Of a stretch of DNA of 49,287 bases, positions 24,504 through 33,488 are shown in pieces (position 1 is the first letter of the stretch; every line of letters begins with the position of its first letter). The translations under genes and the position numbers were made by a program. Source of the stretch: Porphyromonadaceae bacterium UBA7207 (GTDB lineage: Bacteria; Bacteroidota; Bacteroidia; Bacteroidales; Muribaculaceae); NCBI GenBank assembly GCA_002490635.1, contig DKUJ01000003.1, forward strand, positions 1-49,287, given 5' to 3'. Under the pieces are notes generated by a model, which did no database searches, was not told the origin of the DNA, and saw nothing but the letters and a program-made list of their open reading frames with translations.

Positions 24504-25385
24504 GTGATAAAAGCCTGGATAGAAGCCATGCGACTGCGCACTCTGCCTGTTTCAATGGCCGGAGTGGCAGTCGCCGTAGGATTTTCGGAAGCCCACGGCA
24601 CTCTTGTGCCGTGGGTAGCGGCTGTATGTCTGTTTTTCGCATTGCTGTGCCAGATTGCATCGAACTTCGCAAACGAGTACTTCGATTATAAGGCCGGACG
24701 CGACGCTCCCGGTAGGGAAGGCCCCAGACGCGGTGTCACCGAAGGCGACATCACCCCAGGTGCCATGAAGGCTGCGATAACGCTCACGCTTATACTTTCG
24801 GCATTGGCCGGATTGTCGCTGGCCTGGCATGCAGGATGGTGGCTGATTGCCGCCGGTGTTGCAATCGGTCTTGGAGCGATTGTCTATAGCGCTGGCCCCT
24901 ATCCCATGTCGACGCACTGCCTTGGAGAAGTGGCGGTGATTCTGTTCTTCGGAATTATTCCGGTGAATCTGACATACTACGTCCAGGCTCTTGATTGGAA
25001 TACATCGGTGTTCGCGACATCCATAGCCATAGGTCTGATGGGTGCCAATGTGCTAATTGTGAATAATGTCCGAGATATTCCCGACGATAGGTCTGTCGGC
25101 AAGCATACACTCGCCACAGCCCTTGGCCCGAAAGCATGTGCGGTACTCTACGCACTAAACGCTGTTGCCGGAGTCGCTCTAACTTTTCCGGAATGGATGT
25201 CCGCCAATGAATTATGGACTATTGTTCCGGGAATATATGCAGGAATCTCGTTGGCACTGTCTGTACTTCTTGTAAACAGAAAAGGACGCAGCCTTACACC
25301 TCTGTTGGGCATAACATCAATATTGATGTTCCTTTTCGCTACAGCTCTTGCTGCCGCGCTGATTACCCGAACAACAGCTCCCTGA
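24504..25385 (+). CDS. menA: 1,4-dihydroxy-2-naphthoate polyprenyltransferase
   Basis: This 293-residue UbiA-family membrane enzyme prenylates and decarboxylates DHNA to demethylmenaquinone. The N-terminus WIEAMRLRTLPVSMAG is typical of MenA. The first Asp-rich motif is NFANEYFDYKAGRD (N-x-x-x-D-x-x-x-G-x-D) near residue 55, and the second is NNVRDIPDDRSVGKHTL near 187. About eight or nine helices are visible. Translation starts at a GTG (24504), because the conserved WIEA segment lies before the first ATG (24528). It begins five bases after the glycosidase stop, so the two are cotranscribed. Its 3' end overlaps hemW on the other strand by 23 bases. Confidence 0.95.
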   Translation: MIKAWIEAMRLRTLPVSMAGVAVAVGFSEAHGTLVPWVAAVCLFFALLCQIASNFANEYFDYKAGRDAPGREGPRRGVTEGDITPGAMKAAITLTLILSALAGLSLAWHAGWWLIAAGVAIGLGAIVYSAGPYPMSTHCLGEVAVILFFGIIPVNLTYYVQALDWNTSVFATSIAIGLMGANVLIVNNVRDIPDDRSVGKHTLATALGPKACAVLYALNAVAGVALTFPEWMSANELWTIVPGIYAGISLALSVLLVNRKGRSLTPLLGITSILMFLFATALAAALITRTTAP

Positions 25386-26454
25386 TGATTGCATCGCTTC
25401 TAAGCCAATGGCTTTCGGGAATACGCAATGAATCACCTTCCCGCACAAGCGTTCCCTCCGGAAGATTTTCCGCCGCCGCCAGCAACTGGCTGCGGCGGTT
25501 TTCATTCAGTCGCGAAAGGTTCAGTCCTGATTGCGTGCGGAGCGAAATCAGCAGAAAATCGTCGAGGCGTTCCTCTTCAGTCTCTTCCTCGGCTATCGAC
25601 GCCACTGGATTGAGCATATATTCCTTGAGGCTGGGTTCGTTGTAGCGGCGTATGCCGTCGGCTCCCAGCGAGTGAGCTCCTGGGCCAAGGCCAAGGTAAG
25701 GTTCAAGTGTCCAGTATGCCGAATTGTGTCGCGATTCCATTTCCGGCAATGCGAAATTGGAAATCTCATAATGGTTGAATCCACGATCCCGGGCTACATG
25801 GCAGAGCATGCGATACATGCTATAGGCCATTTCTTCGGATGCCTCTTCAACCAATCCTCGTTGCAGCCGCCTCCACAGCAATGTGCCTGGTTCGTAGCTC
25901 AGCAGATAAGCCGAAAGATGTTGTATTCCGGTATCGAGCAGTCTGTTCAACGAAAAGGCGAAACTTTCGCATGTCTGCCCCGGCAAACCGTATATAAGGT
26001 CGGCGCTTATGTTTTCCATACCACCGCTCTTGAGTATTTCAATTGCATGGATCGCATCGTCGGCCGAATGTCTTCGCCCAACCGATTTGAGCTCGCTGTC
26101 CACAAGTGATTGGACTCCCATACTAACACGGTTGACACCCATTGCAGCCCATAAGCCTACTGCATCGGGATTGACATCCTCCGGGTTGACTTCTATGGTG
26201 AACTCCTCCACAGAGGGTACATACAACAGTCTGGCCGTTGCCTCCAAGGCAGACAACGGCAACGACGATGGCGTTCCACCACCGAAATACAATGTGGATA
26301 TCCCACCCGAGCCAAGTTCTCCTTTGCGTGCATTGAACTCGGCGGCTACCGCCTCTGGATATGCTGCCATCAGCCTTCCGTCCGCGATGGAATAGAAATC
26401 GCAATATGCGCATTTGGCGCGGCAGAACGGGAAATGGACATAGATTCCTGCCAT
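25363..26454 (-). CDS. hemW: Radical SAM protein HemW
   Basis: This is a 363-residue protein from the ATG at 26452-26454, where MAGIYVHFPFCRAKCAYCDF begins; upstream in-frame residues show no homology. The C-x3-C-x2-C triad in FCRAKCAYC binds the 4Fe-4S cluster. TLYFGGGTPSSLP, TIEVNPEDV and RVSMGVQSL are the HemW/HemN-like core. The N-terminal extension that HemN uses as an active coproporphyrinogen oxidase is absent, so this is HemW, a heme-handling chaperone, and not HemN. It is the last gene of the mlaE-mlaF-holB-addB-like operon, two bases after its neighbour. The 3' end overlaps menA. Confidence 0.94.
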   Translation of the reverse strand: MAGIYVHFPFCRAKCAYCDFYSIADGRLMAAYPEAVAAEFNARKGELGSGGISTLYFGGGTPSSLPLSALEATARLLYVPSVEEFTIEVNPEDVNPDAVGLWAAMGVNRVSMGVQSLVDSELKSVGRRHSADDAIHAIEILKSGGMENISADLIYGLPGQTCESFAFSLNRLLDTGIQHLSAYLLSYEPGTLLWRRLQRGLVEEASEEMAYSMYRMLCHVARDRGFNHYEISNFALPEMESRHNSAYWTLEPYLGLGPGAHSLGADGIRRYNEPSLKEYMLNPVASIAEEETEEERLDDFLLISLRTQSGLNLSRLNENRRSQLLAAAENLPEGTLVREGDSLRIPESHWLRSDAIIRELLFG

Positions 26455-26456
26455 GA

Positions 26457-29423
26457 CTACAGCTGGGGGACAGTTCGCCCGCACACCGACAGAAAAGAGC
26501 AGAAACGGCAGTCGGCCGCGTCGCAGCACTGCCCGAATTTCACGGCAGGGTCGAAGATGGACTCCACAATACCTCTGAGCCCTTGGGCGAATTCATGGGC
26601 GAACTCTCCGCCATAACTTGTGATTTCCGTCTTCACTTTCATGGGTTTTATTCCCAATGCCTGTGAAAGTTCGCGGACAGGATGTATCACCGGTTCTATA
26701 TCGGCTTGCGAATCGACTATGTCCAGGTATGTCTGGCAATATGTGAATACCTGGAACATACCCTCTTTCCGATGGCTATATTTGAGCACGGAGTTTATGT
26801 CGGCAGCCGAAACATCCTGGTTGCCTGTCTTAAAGTCTATGAAACGAAGCCCCCTGTCGGTGCGGTCAACCCTGTCAATGCTCATTTTCCAATTCACACA
26901 TAACGATGGCGACACCTGCCAGGGCTGTGCCACTTCCATTTCGGCATCGACAAAAGTGAACGCCCGCCCGTTGTTGCAGTATGCTTCAGCCTCGGCACGC
27001 AGATCGCTTCTTGCAATAGCGGCAATCATCTCAGCGGCGAGCCTTGCCTCTGCCGGCAGCGAGGATTCATCACTGCCATAGCGACGGTAACGGCGCTCCA
27101 CCACCATGGCAAGCGCCTTGTCATCGATTGTTCTGTTGCGGCTGTCGATAAGAGATTCTATGGCTGTGGCATCAATCAACCGGCCTTTCATGTCTTCGAA
27201 AAGCTGCTGTATGAGATTGTGGACCAGCGTGCCATAGTCCGATGCCGAAAGGTAGTCAACCAGTTCATCGTCGCCTCTCATGCCGCGTACATATTGCAGG
27301 TAGAACTGCAAAGGACATCTGCGATATGTATTCAGCGCGCTTGCCGAAAGCCTCAATGGACCTCCGGCACGGAAGCGGTCAAGCTGGGCCAGCACCTCCG
27401 GTGTCTTTTCTATACTTATATCCCTTGCTCCCGTGCCACAGGCATCCATGCCCAGATTGTGGAATACCACATCCATATCCGGCACAAGATACTGAATCTG
27501 TGTTATATATCGCGACATCTCGCTTCCGCCGACACCTCCCGAGCGCGCATCGTAGAACAAAGCCACTCGCTTTGCCCGCGCTATAAGGCGATAGAAACAA
27601 TAGGCATATGTCCACTCAAGATTCTCAAAATCAGGCAGACCATAAGCATGCCGGAGACTGTTGGGAATCATTGTACGAGTGTACTGGCGCCTCGGGAAAA
27701 TACGCTCGTTCATCGACAGTATGGCCACATTATCAAAGTCGAGCGCACGTGTCTCGAGCACTCCCAGCACCTGAAGCCCACGCAATGGAGAGCCGTTGAC
27801 AGGCAAACCTGCATGATTGAGCATGCGCTCGAACATGCGCAGGAACGTGCTGTCGGTCATTTCTATGGTATGCTCGAAAGCGGCTGCAGTGAGCAGTTCT
27901 ATCTCCTTGCGGAAATATTGCAGGATTTTCGCTTCAAAACCGTTGCCACCGCCTGCACTATTCTCAAGGGCTTTGGAAATCCAATCGAAAAGGTCCAACA
28001 GATAGCCGCTAACCTCCTTGAGATTTGTGAGCGCATGTACCGGCCGGAAGATGGGACTGAATGCAGGATGTTCCCGCACGAGCGTCTCGGCGTCGATATT
28101 GAACAGTTTGTTATTCTTTATATCGGCAAGTATATTGTCGGCTCCATCCGAGTCGATAAGTCTTATATGCGGATGGTTAAGCACCCTTGCGACATCCTCA
28201 AAATAAAAATGGAAAACTCCACGGATACGTCGTGCGCGCATCTGCATGCTCACTATGGCTTGAAGAAGCGCGGCAAAGGTGGTGGAGGAATACGATAACC
28301 CCATTGACACATTCACAGCCTCCACACTACGGGGTATGGAAAACATAAGAGGCATCAGGAGATTCTGATCCGGGAGTACCACTGCAGTGTTGATGGCATT
28401 GGCTCCTTCGGTGTAGCCGTTATCTACCAGGCCGGTTAATGCTTGTCCTGCGGCTTTGGCCTGGAACATATTGGACGGCACTGAATAAACGTCAACTACC
28501 GGACGTTCCGCCGGAGCCTCCAGATAGAAGCCTCCAGGCATAGGAAATGCCTTGGCGAGAACGGCCAGGCGCTCCAACGGTTTGCCGATTGCGCTCCCGA
28601 ACAGCTTGATAGGCGCTGTATCCCAGAAAAAGGATGCTATCCCAAGCTGCTTGAGCCTGTCGAAAATCAGAAGTTCGGCAGTGCACACATCGTTGAATCC
28701 GACAAATACGTAATGTGTGTGCGCCGGAATAGTCTCGGCTGTCAATTCTTTTACAGAATCCACCGCCATACGGTACTGGTCGCCTACCGTTGCCACTCCA
28801 AGCCCGGCAAGCATCTCTTTGAATGTATGGTAAAGCGGAGAAAGAATTTCCCACAGGAAAAGAAAACGGGCCGACAGCTTACGCTCGCTATCGGAATCGT
28901 CCTCCGGCATATGTAGCCAGAACCGTTCGGCCTCGGCTGTGAGTCGGCTTTCGCCCCACACACGACGGATTATCGCTTTCTGGTCGTCGTCGAGATAGTC
29001 GGACTGAATCTCTTTAAGATCGTGTAGATTATGGAAAAGTTCGTCGGCGCTGGCCATTGAACGGTCAATCTCGTCAAAGTCGGAGAGAATCATATCCCCC
29101 CAGAATACAAAGCTGTCGAACGACCTTATTTTATCCTCTGCGCCACGCAAGGACAGAACCTTGCGGTACGCGTTGTAGAGCACAAACAACTGGGTGCGTG
29201 CCGGAGCCTCAGGCACACCTGCACAACGGCTGACAAACGACCGCATCGTCATCAGGCGCGGCATACGCCCAGGCACCGACATAGTTTTGTGGATGTGCTC
29301 TTTAAGGAACATTGCACTGCGCTTATTGGGCAATACGTACACCACATCCTCATGCAGCACACCGGCCGATTCCGCCGACGCATAGTAACGGGCAATCTGT
29401 TCCAAAAACGCTGGTTCTGCCAT
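26457..29423 (-). CDS. PD-(D/E)XK nuclease / AddB-like inactivated helicase
   Basis: This 988-residue protein resembles the AddB/RexB subunit of recombinational helicase-nucleases. The N-terminal part has DVVYVLPNKRSAMFLKEHI in place of a canonical Walker A motif, as in AddB-type proteins that have lost ATPase function. The C-terminal nuclease has LSASALNTYRRCPLQFYLQY, then LRFIDFKTGNQDVS (the D-x-K centre). Cysteines in RRCPLQF and in CRFCSFLSVC form the 4Fe-4S staple known from AddB. Such proteins process double-strand ends with an AddA/UvrD-type partner, but no AddA is adjacent. It lies 20 bases after holB and two bases before hemW. Confidence 0.88.
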   Translation of the reverse strand: MAEPAFLEQIARYYASAESAGVLHEDVVYVLPNKRSAMFLKEHIHKTMSVPGRMPRLMTMRSFVSRCAGVPEAPARTQLFVLYNAYRKVLSLRGAEDKIRSFDSFVFWGDMILSDFDEIDRSMASADELFHNLHDLKEIQSDYLDDDQKAIIRRVWGESRLTAEAERFWLHMPEDDSDSERKLSARFLFLWEILSPLYHTFKEMLAGLGVATVGDQYRMAVDSVKELTAETIPAHTHYVFVGFNDVCTAELLIFDRLKQLGIASFFWDTAPIKLFGSAIGKPLERLAVLAKAFPMPGGFYLEAPAERPVVDVYSVPSNMFQAKAAGQALTGLVDNGYTEGANAINTAVVLPDQNLLMPLMFSIPRSVEAVNVSMGLSYSSTTFAALLQAIVSMQMRARRIRGVFHFYFEDVARVLNHPHIRLIDSDGADNILADIKNNKLFNIDAETLVREHPAFSPIFRPVHALTNLKEVSGYLLDLFDWISKALENSAGGGNGFEAKILQYFRKEIELLTAAAFEHTIEMTDSTFLRMFERMLNHAGLPVNGSPLRGLQVLGVLETRALDFDNVAILSMNERIFPRRQYTRTMIPNSLRHAYGLPDFENLEWTYAYCFYRLIARAKRVALFYDARSGGVGGSEMSRYITQIQYLVPDMDVVFHNLGMDACGTGARDISIEKTPEVLAQLDRFRAGGPLRLSASALNTYRRCPLQFYLQYVRGMRGDDELVDYLSASDYGTLVHNLIQQLFEDMKGRLIDATAIESLIDSRNRTIDDKALAMVVERRYRRYGSDESSLPAEARLAAEMIAAIARSDLRAEAEAYCNNGRAFTFVDAEMEVAQPWQVSPSLCVNWKMSIDRVDRTDRGLRFIDFKTGNQDVSAADINSVLKYSHRKEGMFQVFTYCQTYLDIVDSQADIEPVIHPVRELSQALGIKPMKVKTEITSYGGEFAHEFAQGLRGIVESIFDPAVKFGQCCDAADCRFCSFLSVCGRTVPQL

Positions 29424-29443
29424 TGTCGCTTATAATTGTCGCC

Positions 29444-30565
29444 TCAGCGCCGTATCAGAATAATCGAGCGTACCGCAAGATCGAAGAACACCATCTTGGC
29501 ATTGCCGTTTGCGGCAACGTCGCGGCGTGCTTCATCCATCAAAGTACAGAAATCAAGAACATTGCGCTCGTTGATGAATGGAAAGAACCGAGCCATGAAC
29601 TGTTGCTCGGCATCGTCCATGCTCTGCAGGCGCCCGTCGCCGAGATGCATCAGAAAGCTTTCCCGCAAAAGTCTCGAGCAATAGTCCACAAACTGGATTG
29701 AGCCTTCTCTCCCAAGCTGAGCGACATCGAGACTCCATTTTCGCAGTTCAACAACTTTTCTGGCGTATGCGGCGCGCATGAGCCGTGTAAACAGCTCGAA
29801 ACGTTTTTTCCTCTCTTCCGAAGCCCCTCCGAGACGGTGGGCCTCGTTGACATTACCCTGGGCAACTCTCGCCAGCTCGGCCGCGACATTCGGCGGATAG
29901 CCGTCGGACATAAGGGCCGAGGCAAGCTCGCCGTCGGAATATCGCAACACCGGTATCCGCTGGGTACGCGAATATATAGTGGGCAGAATCTGCCTGGAGT
30001 TGCTGCTCGCCATCAATATTATCGCGTCGCCGGAAGGTTCTTCCACAAGTTTGAGAAGCTTGTTGGCAGTGTCGTCGCGCATGCGTTCTGGAAGCCACAT
30101 GAGAACAATCTTATAGTCCGAACGCCGTGTCATGAATCCGAGTTTGCGCGACAGCTCCTGGCCTTCCTCCACAAACATCGCAGGTTGCGACGATGGATTT
30201 CCCAACTGCTCCATCCACTGCTCAAAGTCCATGAACGGACTCTTTTGCATGAATTCAACGAATTCCGACATGTAGTCGTCGGAAACAGTCGGCTTGCTTT
30301 TCTTCTTTATGACAGGGAACGAATACAGAGTGTCGATGTGGTTGAAACTCTGGTGCTGTCTGCATGAGGGGCACTCTCCACAGCTGTCGCCCTCGGGAGT
30401 GCGGTTCTGACAATGGATATATTGGGCAAAGGCACGGGCCAGAGCGAATTTTCCACATCCGTCGGGCCCTTCGAGCACTATGGCATGAGGGATACGCCTG
30501 CTGTCGGCCATGCGCCGCAGTCGGCCCTTCACATCCTCATGTCCAGGTATGTCAGCGAATCTCAT
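29444..30565 (-). CDS. holB: DNA polymerase III delta'-like clamp-loader subunit
   Basis: This 373-residue AAA+ protein belongs to the replication clamp loader. The P-loop region HAIVLEGPDGCGKFALARAF has Phe where Ser/Thr normally follows the Lys, consistent with a delta' subunit that does not hydrolyse ATP. CGECPSCRQHQSFNHID is the zinc finger of the family. DYKIVLMWLPERMRDDTANKLLKLVEEP is the typical delta' block, followed by the sensor-like SNSRQILPTIYSRTQ. The C-terminal collar domain is present. The start overlaps the mlaF stop by four bases, so it is coupled to the transporter genes despite an unrelated function. Confidence 0.94.
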   Translation of the reverse strand: MRFADIPGHEDVKGRLRRMADSRRIPHAIVLEGPDGCGKFALARAFAQYIHCQNRTPEGDSCGECPSCRQHQSFNHIDTLYSFPVIKKKSKPTVSDDYMSEFVEFMQKSPFMDFEQWMEQLGNPSSQPAMFVEEGQELSRKLGFMTRRSDYKIVLMWLPERMRDDTANKLLKLVEEPSGDAIILMASSNSRQILPTIYSRTQRIPVLRYSDGELASALMSDGYPPNVAAELARVAQGNVNEAHRLGGASEERKKRFELFTRLMRAAYARKVVELRKWSLDVAQLGREGSIQFVDYCSRLLRESFLMHLGDGRLQSMDDAEQQFMARFFPFINERNVLDFCTLMDEARRDVAANGNAKMVFFDLAVRSIILIRR

Positions 30566-31338
30566 TTCTGCGGCATTCCATGGCTGGACACATAGTCATG
30601 CACCTGCTGGAAAAGGCGTGTGGCGAACACAAAATCGTTGAGGGCTTTGTTGCCGGCATTGTATATGTGGCTCATGTCGCCCACCCATTCCCGGTGGCCC
30701 TTGTTTATGAATATGATGTTCTCCCCGATACCGAGTACGCTATTCATGTCGTGAGTATTGATAACGGTGGTTATCCCGTACTCATGAGTGATGTCGCTCA
30801 GCAGCTCGTCGATGAGGATTGAAGTCTTGGGGTCGAGTCCCGAGTTGGGTTCGTCGCAGAAGAGATATTTGGGGTTCAAAGCGATAGCGCGTGCGATAGC
30901 CACCCTTTTCTGCATGCCTCCGGAGATTTCCGATGGATACTTGTTCTCAGCTCCTTTAAGATTCACCCTCTCAAGACAGAACATGGCACGTTCGCGATTT
31001 TCGGCATAGCTGTTGCCGGTGAACATCTTAAGCGGGAACATCACATTGCCAAGCACAGTCTCCGAGTCGAAAAGCGCAGAGCCCTGAAAAAGCATTCCGA
31101 TTTCCTGCCGCAGCTTTTTCACTTCTTCCCGGTTCATGTCCAGCAGGTTGCGACCATCGAACAGGATACTGCCCTCCTCTGGCCTCAGAAGTCCCACAAG
31201 ACTTTTCATCAACACTGTTTTGCCTGAACCGCTCTGCCCGATAATCAGATTGGTCTTGCCTGTGTAGAATTCGGCACTTACATTGTCGAGCACAGTGCGC
31301 CCGTCGAACGATTTGCTAAGATTTTTGACTTCAATCAT
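30562..31338 (-). CDS. mlaF: ABC transporter ATPase, MlaF-like (MCE lipid transport)
   Basis: This 258-residue ATPase has Walker A LIIGQSGSGKTVLMKSL, a Q-loop in GMLFQGSALFDSETV, the ABC signature EISGGMQKRVAIARAI and Walker B YLFCDEPNSGLDP, then the switch His in INTHDMNS. The GSALFDS-V and SGGM-KR variants are characteristic of MlaF/Mkl, which power MCE transporters moving phospholipids between inner and outer membranes. It overlaps the mlaE gene upstream and holB downstream by four bases each. The substrate-binding MCE protein (MlaD) is not in the window. Confidence 0.94.
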   Translation of the reverse strand: MIEVKNLSKSFDGRTVLDNVSAEFYTGKTNLIIGQSGSGKTVLMKSLVGLLRPEEGSILFDGRNLLDMNREEVKKLRQEIGMLFQGSALFDSETVLGNVMFPLKMFTGNSYAENRERAMFCLERVNLKGAENKYPSEISGGMQKRVAIARAIALNPKYLFCDEPNSGLDPKTSILIDELLSDITHEYGITTVINTHDMNSVLGIGENIIFINKGHREWVGDMSHIYNAGNKALNDFVFATRLFQQVHDYVSSHGMPQK

Positions 31339-32108
31339 TGCAGCAACAGTTTGGTGAGAACGACATCGAACAGAAGGATGAAGACACTGCTGCTCACAAC
31401 ACCGTCGGTGCTGGCTTTACCCACTTCCAGAGCACCGCCATGGGCATAATACCCATAGAAACTCGAGGTGGAGGCAATAATGAAAGCGAAGAACAGACTC
31501 TTAATAAGGCCGTACCACACGTACCATTCATTAAACAGCGCCTGCAGACCATACAGATACTTCGACACCGGAATGAGATCTGTCATCACTGCAACTCCAT
31601 AGCCGCCTATATAAGAGGTCGCTATGCAGAATATAACAAGAACAGGCATAAACAGCACCAATCCGGCAATTTTGGGAAGTACCAGAAAGTTCGCCGAATT
31701 GATTCCCATTATATCCAATGCATCGATCTGTTCGGTAACACGCATGGTTCCGATTTCGGAAGCAATGTTGGAGCCGACCTTACCTGCCAGGATAAGGCAC
31801 AGAATGGAGTTTGAGAATTCCAGAAGTACGATATCGCGAGTCGCAAGACCAACCGAATAAGCCGGAATGAGAGGCGAGCTTATGTTCAGTTGCATCTGTA
31901 TGGTTATCACTGCGCCGATAAACACCGAAATGATGAGCACCAGCGGAATGGAGTCAACGCCAAGCTTCATTATTTCAGCGAAAGTGCGCCGAAAAGTCTC
32001 GCGCCAGCGATCGGGAAGGGCAAAGACGCGACGCAGAAATATGCAATAGCGTCCGAAGGTTGCCAGGGAATTGGATAGTAGCATCGATATGTTTTTGTTT
32101 GTCGCCAT
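31335..32108 (-). CDS. mlaE: ABC transporter permease, MlaE-like (MCE lipid transport)
   Basis: This is a 257-residue protein from the ATG at 32106-32108; the frame extends upstream, but those codons precede the promoter's start point. An amphipathic N-terminus (LSNSLATFGRYCIFLRRVF) precedes about five helices. FAEIMKLGVDSIPLVLIISVFIG, QIDALDIMGINSANFLVLPKI and FIIASTSSFYGYYAHGGALEVGKAST are signatures of the MlaE/DUF140 permease family. With MlaF it forms the inner-membrane motor for phospholipid transfer. It heads the five-gene minus-strand operon, with a good promoter at 32138-32168. Confidence 0.94.
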   Translation of the reverse strand: MATNKNISMLLSNSLATFGRYCIFLRRVFALPDRWRETFRRTFAEIMKLGVDSIPLVLIISVFIGAVITIQMQLNISSPLIPAYSVGLATRDIVLLEFSNSILCLILAGKVGSNIASEIGTMRVTEQIDALDIMGINSANFLVLPKIAGLVLFMPVLVIFCIATSYIGGYGVAVMTDLIPVSKYLYGLQALFNEWYVWYGLIKSLFFAFIIASTSSFYGYYAHGGALEVGKASTDGVVSSSVFILLFDVVLTKLLLQ

Positions 32109-32137
32109 GCCGCAGTTGCAGCAGGCACATTCAAGTG

Positions 32138-32168
32138 CAAATTTAGCCATTTTTCCACCAAAGACAAA
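32138..32168 (-). promoter_or_regulatory. Promoter of the mlaE-mlaF-holB-addB-hemW operon
   Basis: The minus strand has a -33 TTTG (32168-32165) and a -7 TAAATTTG (32145-32138), 19 bases apart. Transcription should begin near 32132, about 24 bases before the ATG at 32108, which supports the shorter MlaE start. Confidence 0.72.
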
Positions 32169-32352
32169 GACCGGCATCCCGCCGCGGACAATTTTCGGAA
32201 TATTCGGAATATTTTTAACACAACCTACCATATGCCATCCACAGCGTCCTGCATACGGAAGCCTCCGATAAGTGTAGCTGATGGCAAAACATGCCGTGCA
32301 AAGCCGCTACATGGCCCATTGCAGGAGCATGCACAAATTTTTATTTCAAAAC

Positions 32353-32382
32353 TTGCCAGTTCAAATATCTTGTATAACTTTG
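32353..32382 (+). promoter_or_regulatory. serC-serA promoter
   Basis: A -7 box TAACTTTG (32375-32382) and a -33 TTG (32353-32355) are 19 bases apart. The leader to the ATG at 32409 would be about 22 bases. It is divergent from the mlaE promoter; no operator is obvious between them. Confidence 0.65.
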
Positions 32383-32408
32383 CGGACAACCAACCAAATC
32401 TATCAACG

Positions 32409-33479
32409 ATGAAAATCCACAACTTCTACGCCGGCCCGTCGATTCTGAGCGAGTATGCCATCCAGAACACCGCCGATGCCATCATCAACTTCGCCAACAC
32501 CGGACTCTCGGTGCTTGAAGTGAGCCACCGGAGCAAAGAATTCCAGGCTGTTATCGACGAAGCCACAGAACTCGTCAAAGAACTTCTGGAGATTCCCGAA
32601 GGCTTCAGCGTGCTGTGGCTCGGAGGCGGCGCATCACTGCAGTTCTGCATGCTCCCCTTCAATCTGCTGCGTAATAAAGCATCGTATATCGACACCGGCA
32701 CATGGGCTTCCAATGCAATCAAGGAAGCTCGTCTGTTCGGCGATGTCGACGTTGTTGCATCCTCTAAAGATGCCGGATACACATTCATCCCAAAGGATTT
32801 TGTCATTCCCTCCGACTCCGACTACTTCCACTACACTACCAACAACACAATCTACGGAACAGAAATCAGGCACGATCCGGAAGCTCCATGCCCTCTGGTG
32901 GCCGATATGAGTTCCGACATCTTCACCCGCAAGATCGACTTCAGCAAATACAATGCGATATATGCAGGTGCACAGAAAAACCTCGCACCTGCGGGTGTGA
33001 CTCTGGTAATCGTGCGCGACGAGGCTCTCGGCCATGTGGACCGCCCCATCCCCACGATGCTCGACTATCGCACCCACATAAAGAAAGGGTCGATGTTCAA
33101 TACCCCTCCCGTGCTGCCGATATTCACAGCCCTGCAGACCTTGCGCTACTACAAACAACTCGGTGGCGTTCCCGAACTCGAGCGCCGCGACCTCGAGAAG
33201 GCCGCTCTTCTCTACAAAGCCATCGATGAAAGCAACATGTTCACGGGCACTGTATCCGACCCCGCCGACCGCTCCATAATGAATGTATGCTTCGTAATGA
33301 CTCCTCAATACAAGGAACTCGAACCGTCATTCATCGATTTCTGCAAAGCCCGCGGCATCGTAGGTATAAAGGGACACCGCAGTGTTGGCGGATTCCGAGC
33401 CTCCCTGTACAACGCACTGCCCATCGAAAGCGTGAGAGTGCTTGTCGAGGCAATGCACGACTTCGAAGCAACCCATTAA
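32409..33479 (+). CDS. serC: Phosphoserine aminotransferase
   Basis: This 356-residue PLP enzyme converts 3-phosphohydroxypyruvate and glutamate to phosphoserine, the second step of serine synthesis. It may also act in pyridoxal phosphate synthesis. The start MKIHNFYAGPSILSEYA is typical. EVSHRSKEFQ, LWLGGGASLQFCMLP, DMSSDIF and YAGAQKNLAPAGVTLVIV follow; the last holds the Schiff-base lysine. KGHRSVGGFRASLYNALP closes the substrate site. The ATG at 32409 is chosen because conserved sequence begins there and the upstream frame precedes the promoter. serA follows after 9 bases. Confidence 0.97.
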   Translation: MKIHNFYAGPSILSEYAIQNTADAIINFANTGLSVLEVSHRSKEFQAVIDEATELVKELLEIPEGFSVLWLGGGASLQFCMLPFNLLRNKASYIDTGTWASNAIKEARLFGDVDVVASSKDAGYTFIPKDFVIPSDSDYFHYTTNNTIYGTEIRHDPEAPCPLVADMSSDIFTRKIDFSKYNAIYAGAQKNLAPAGVTLVIVRDEALGHVDRPIPTMLDYRTHIKKGSMFNTPPVLPIFTALQTLRYYKQLGGVPELERRDLEKAALLYKAIDESNMFTGTVSDPADRSIMNVCFVMTPQYKELEPSFIDFCKARGIVGIKGHRSVGGFRASLYNALPIESVRVLVEAMHDFEATH

Positions 33480-33488
33480 TCCACGGCC

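Noticed and set aside
27219..28298. Plus-strand open frame (about 359 codons) opposite the AddB-like gene
   Set aside because: Antisense shadow; no promoter, no domain, and the sense gene is intact.
32109..32231. N-terminal extension of MlaE
   Set aside because: It would lie upstream of the predicted transcription start and has no conservation; the ATG at 32106-32108 suits the promoter.
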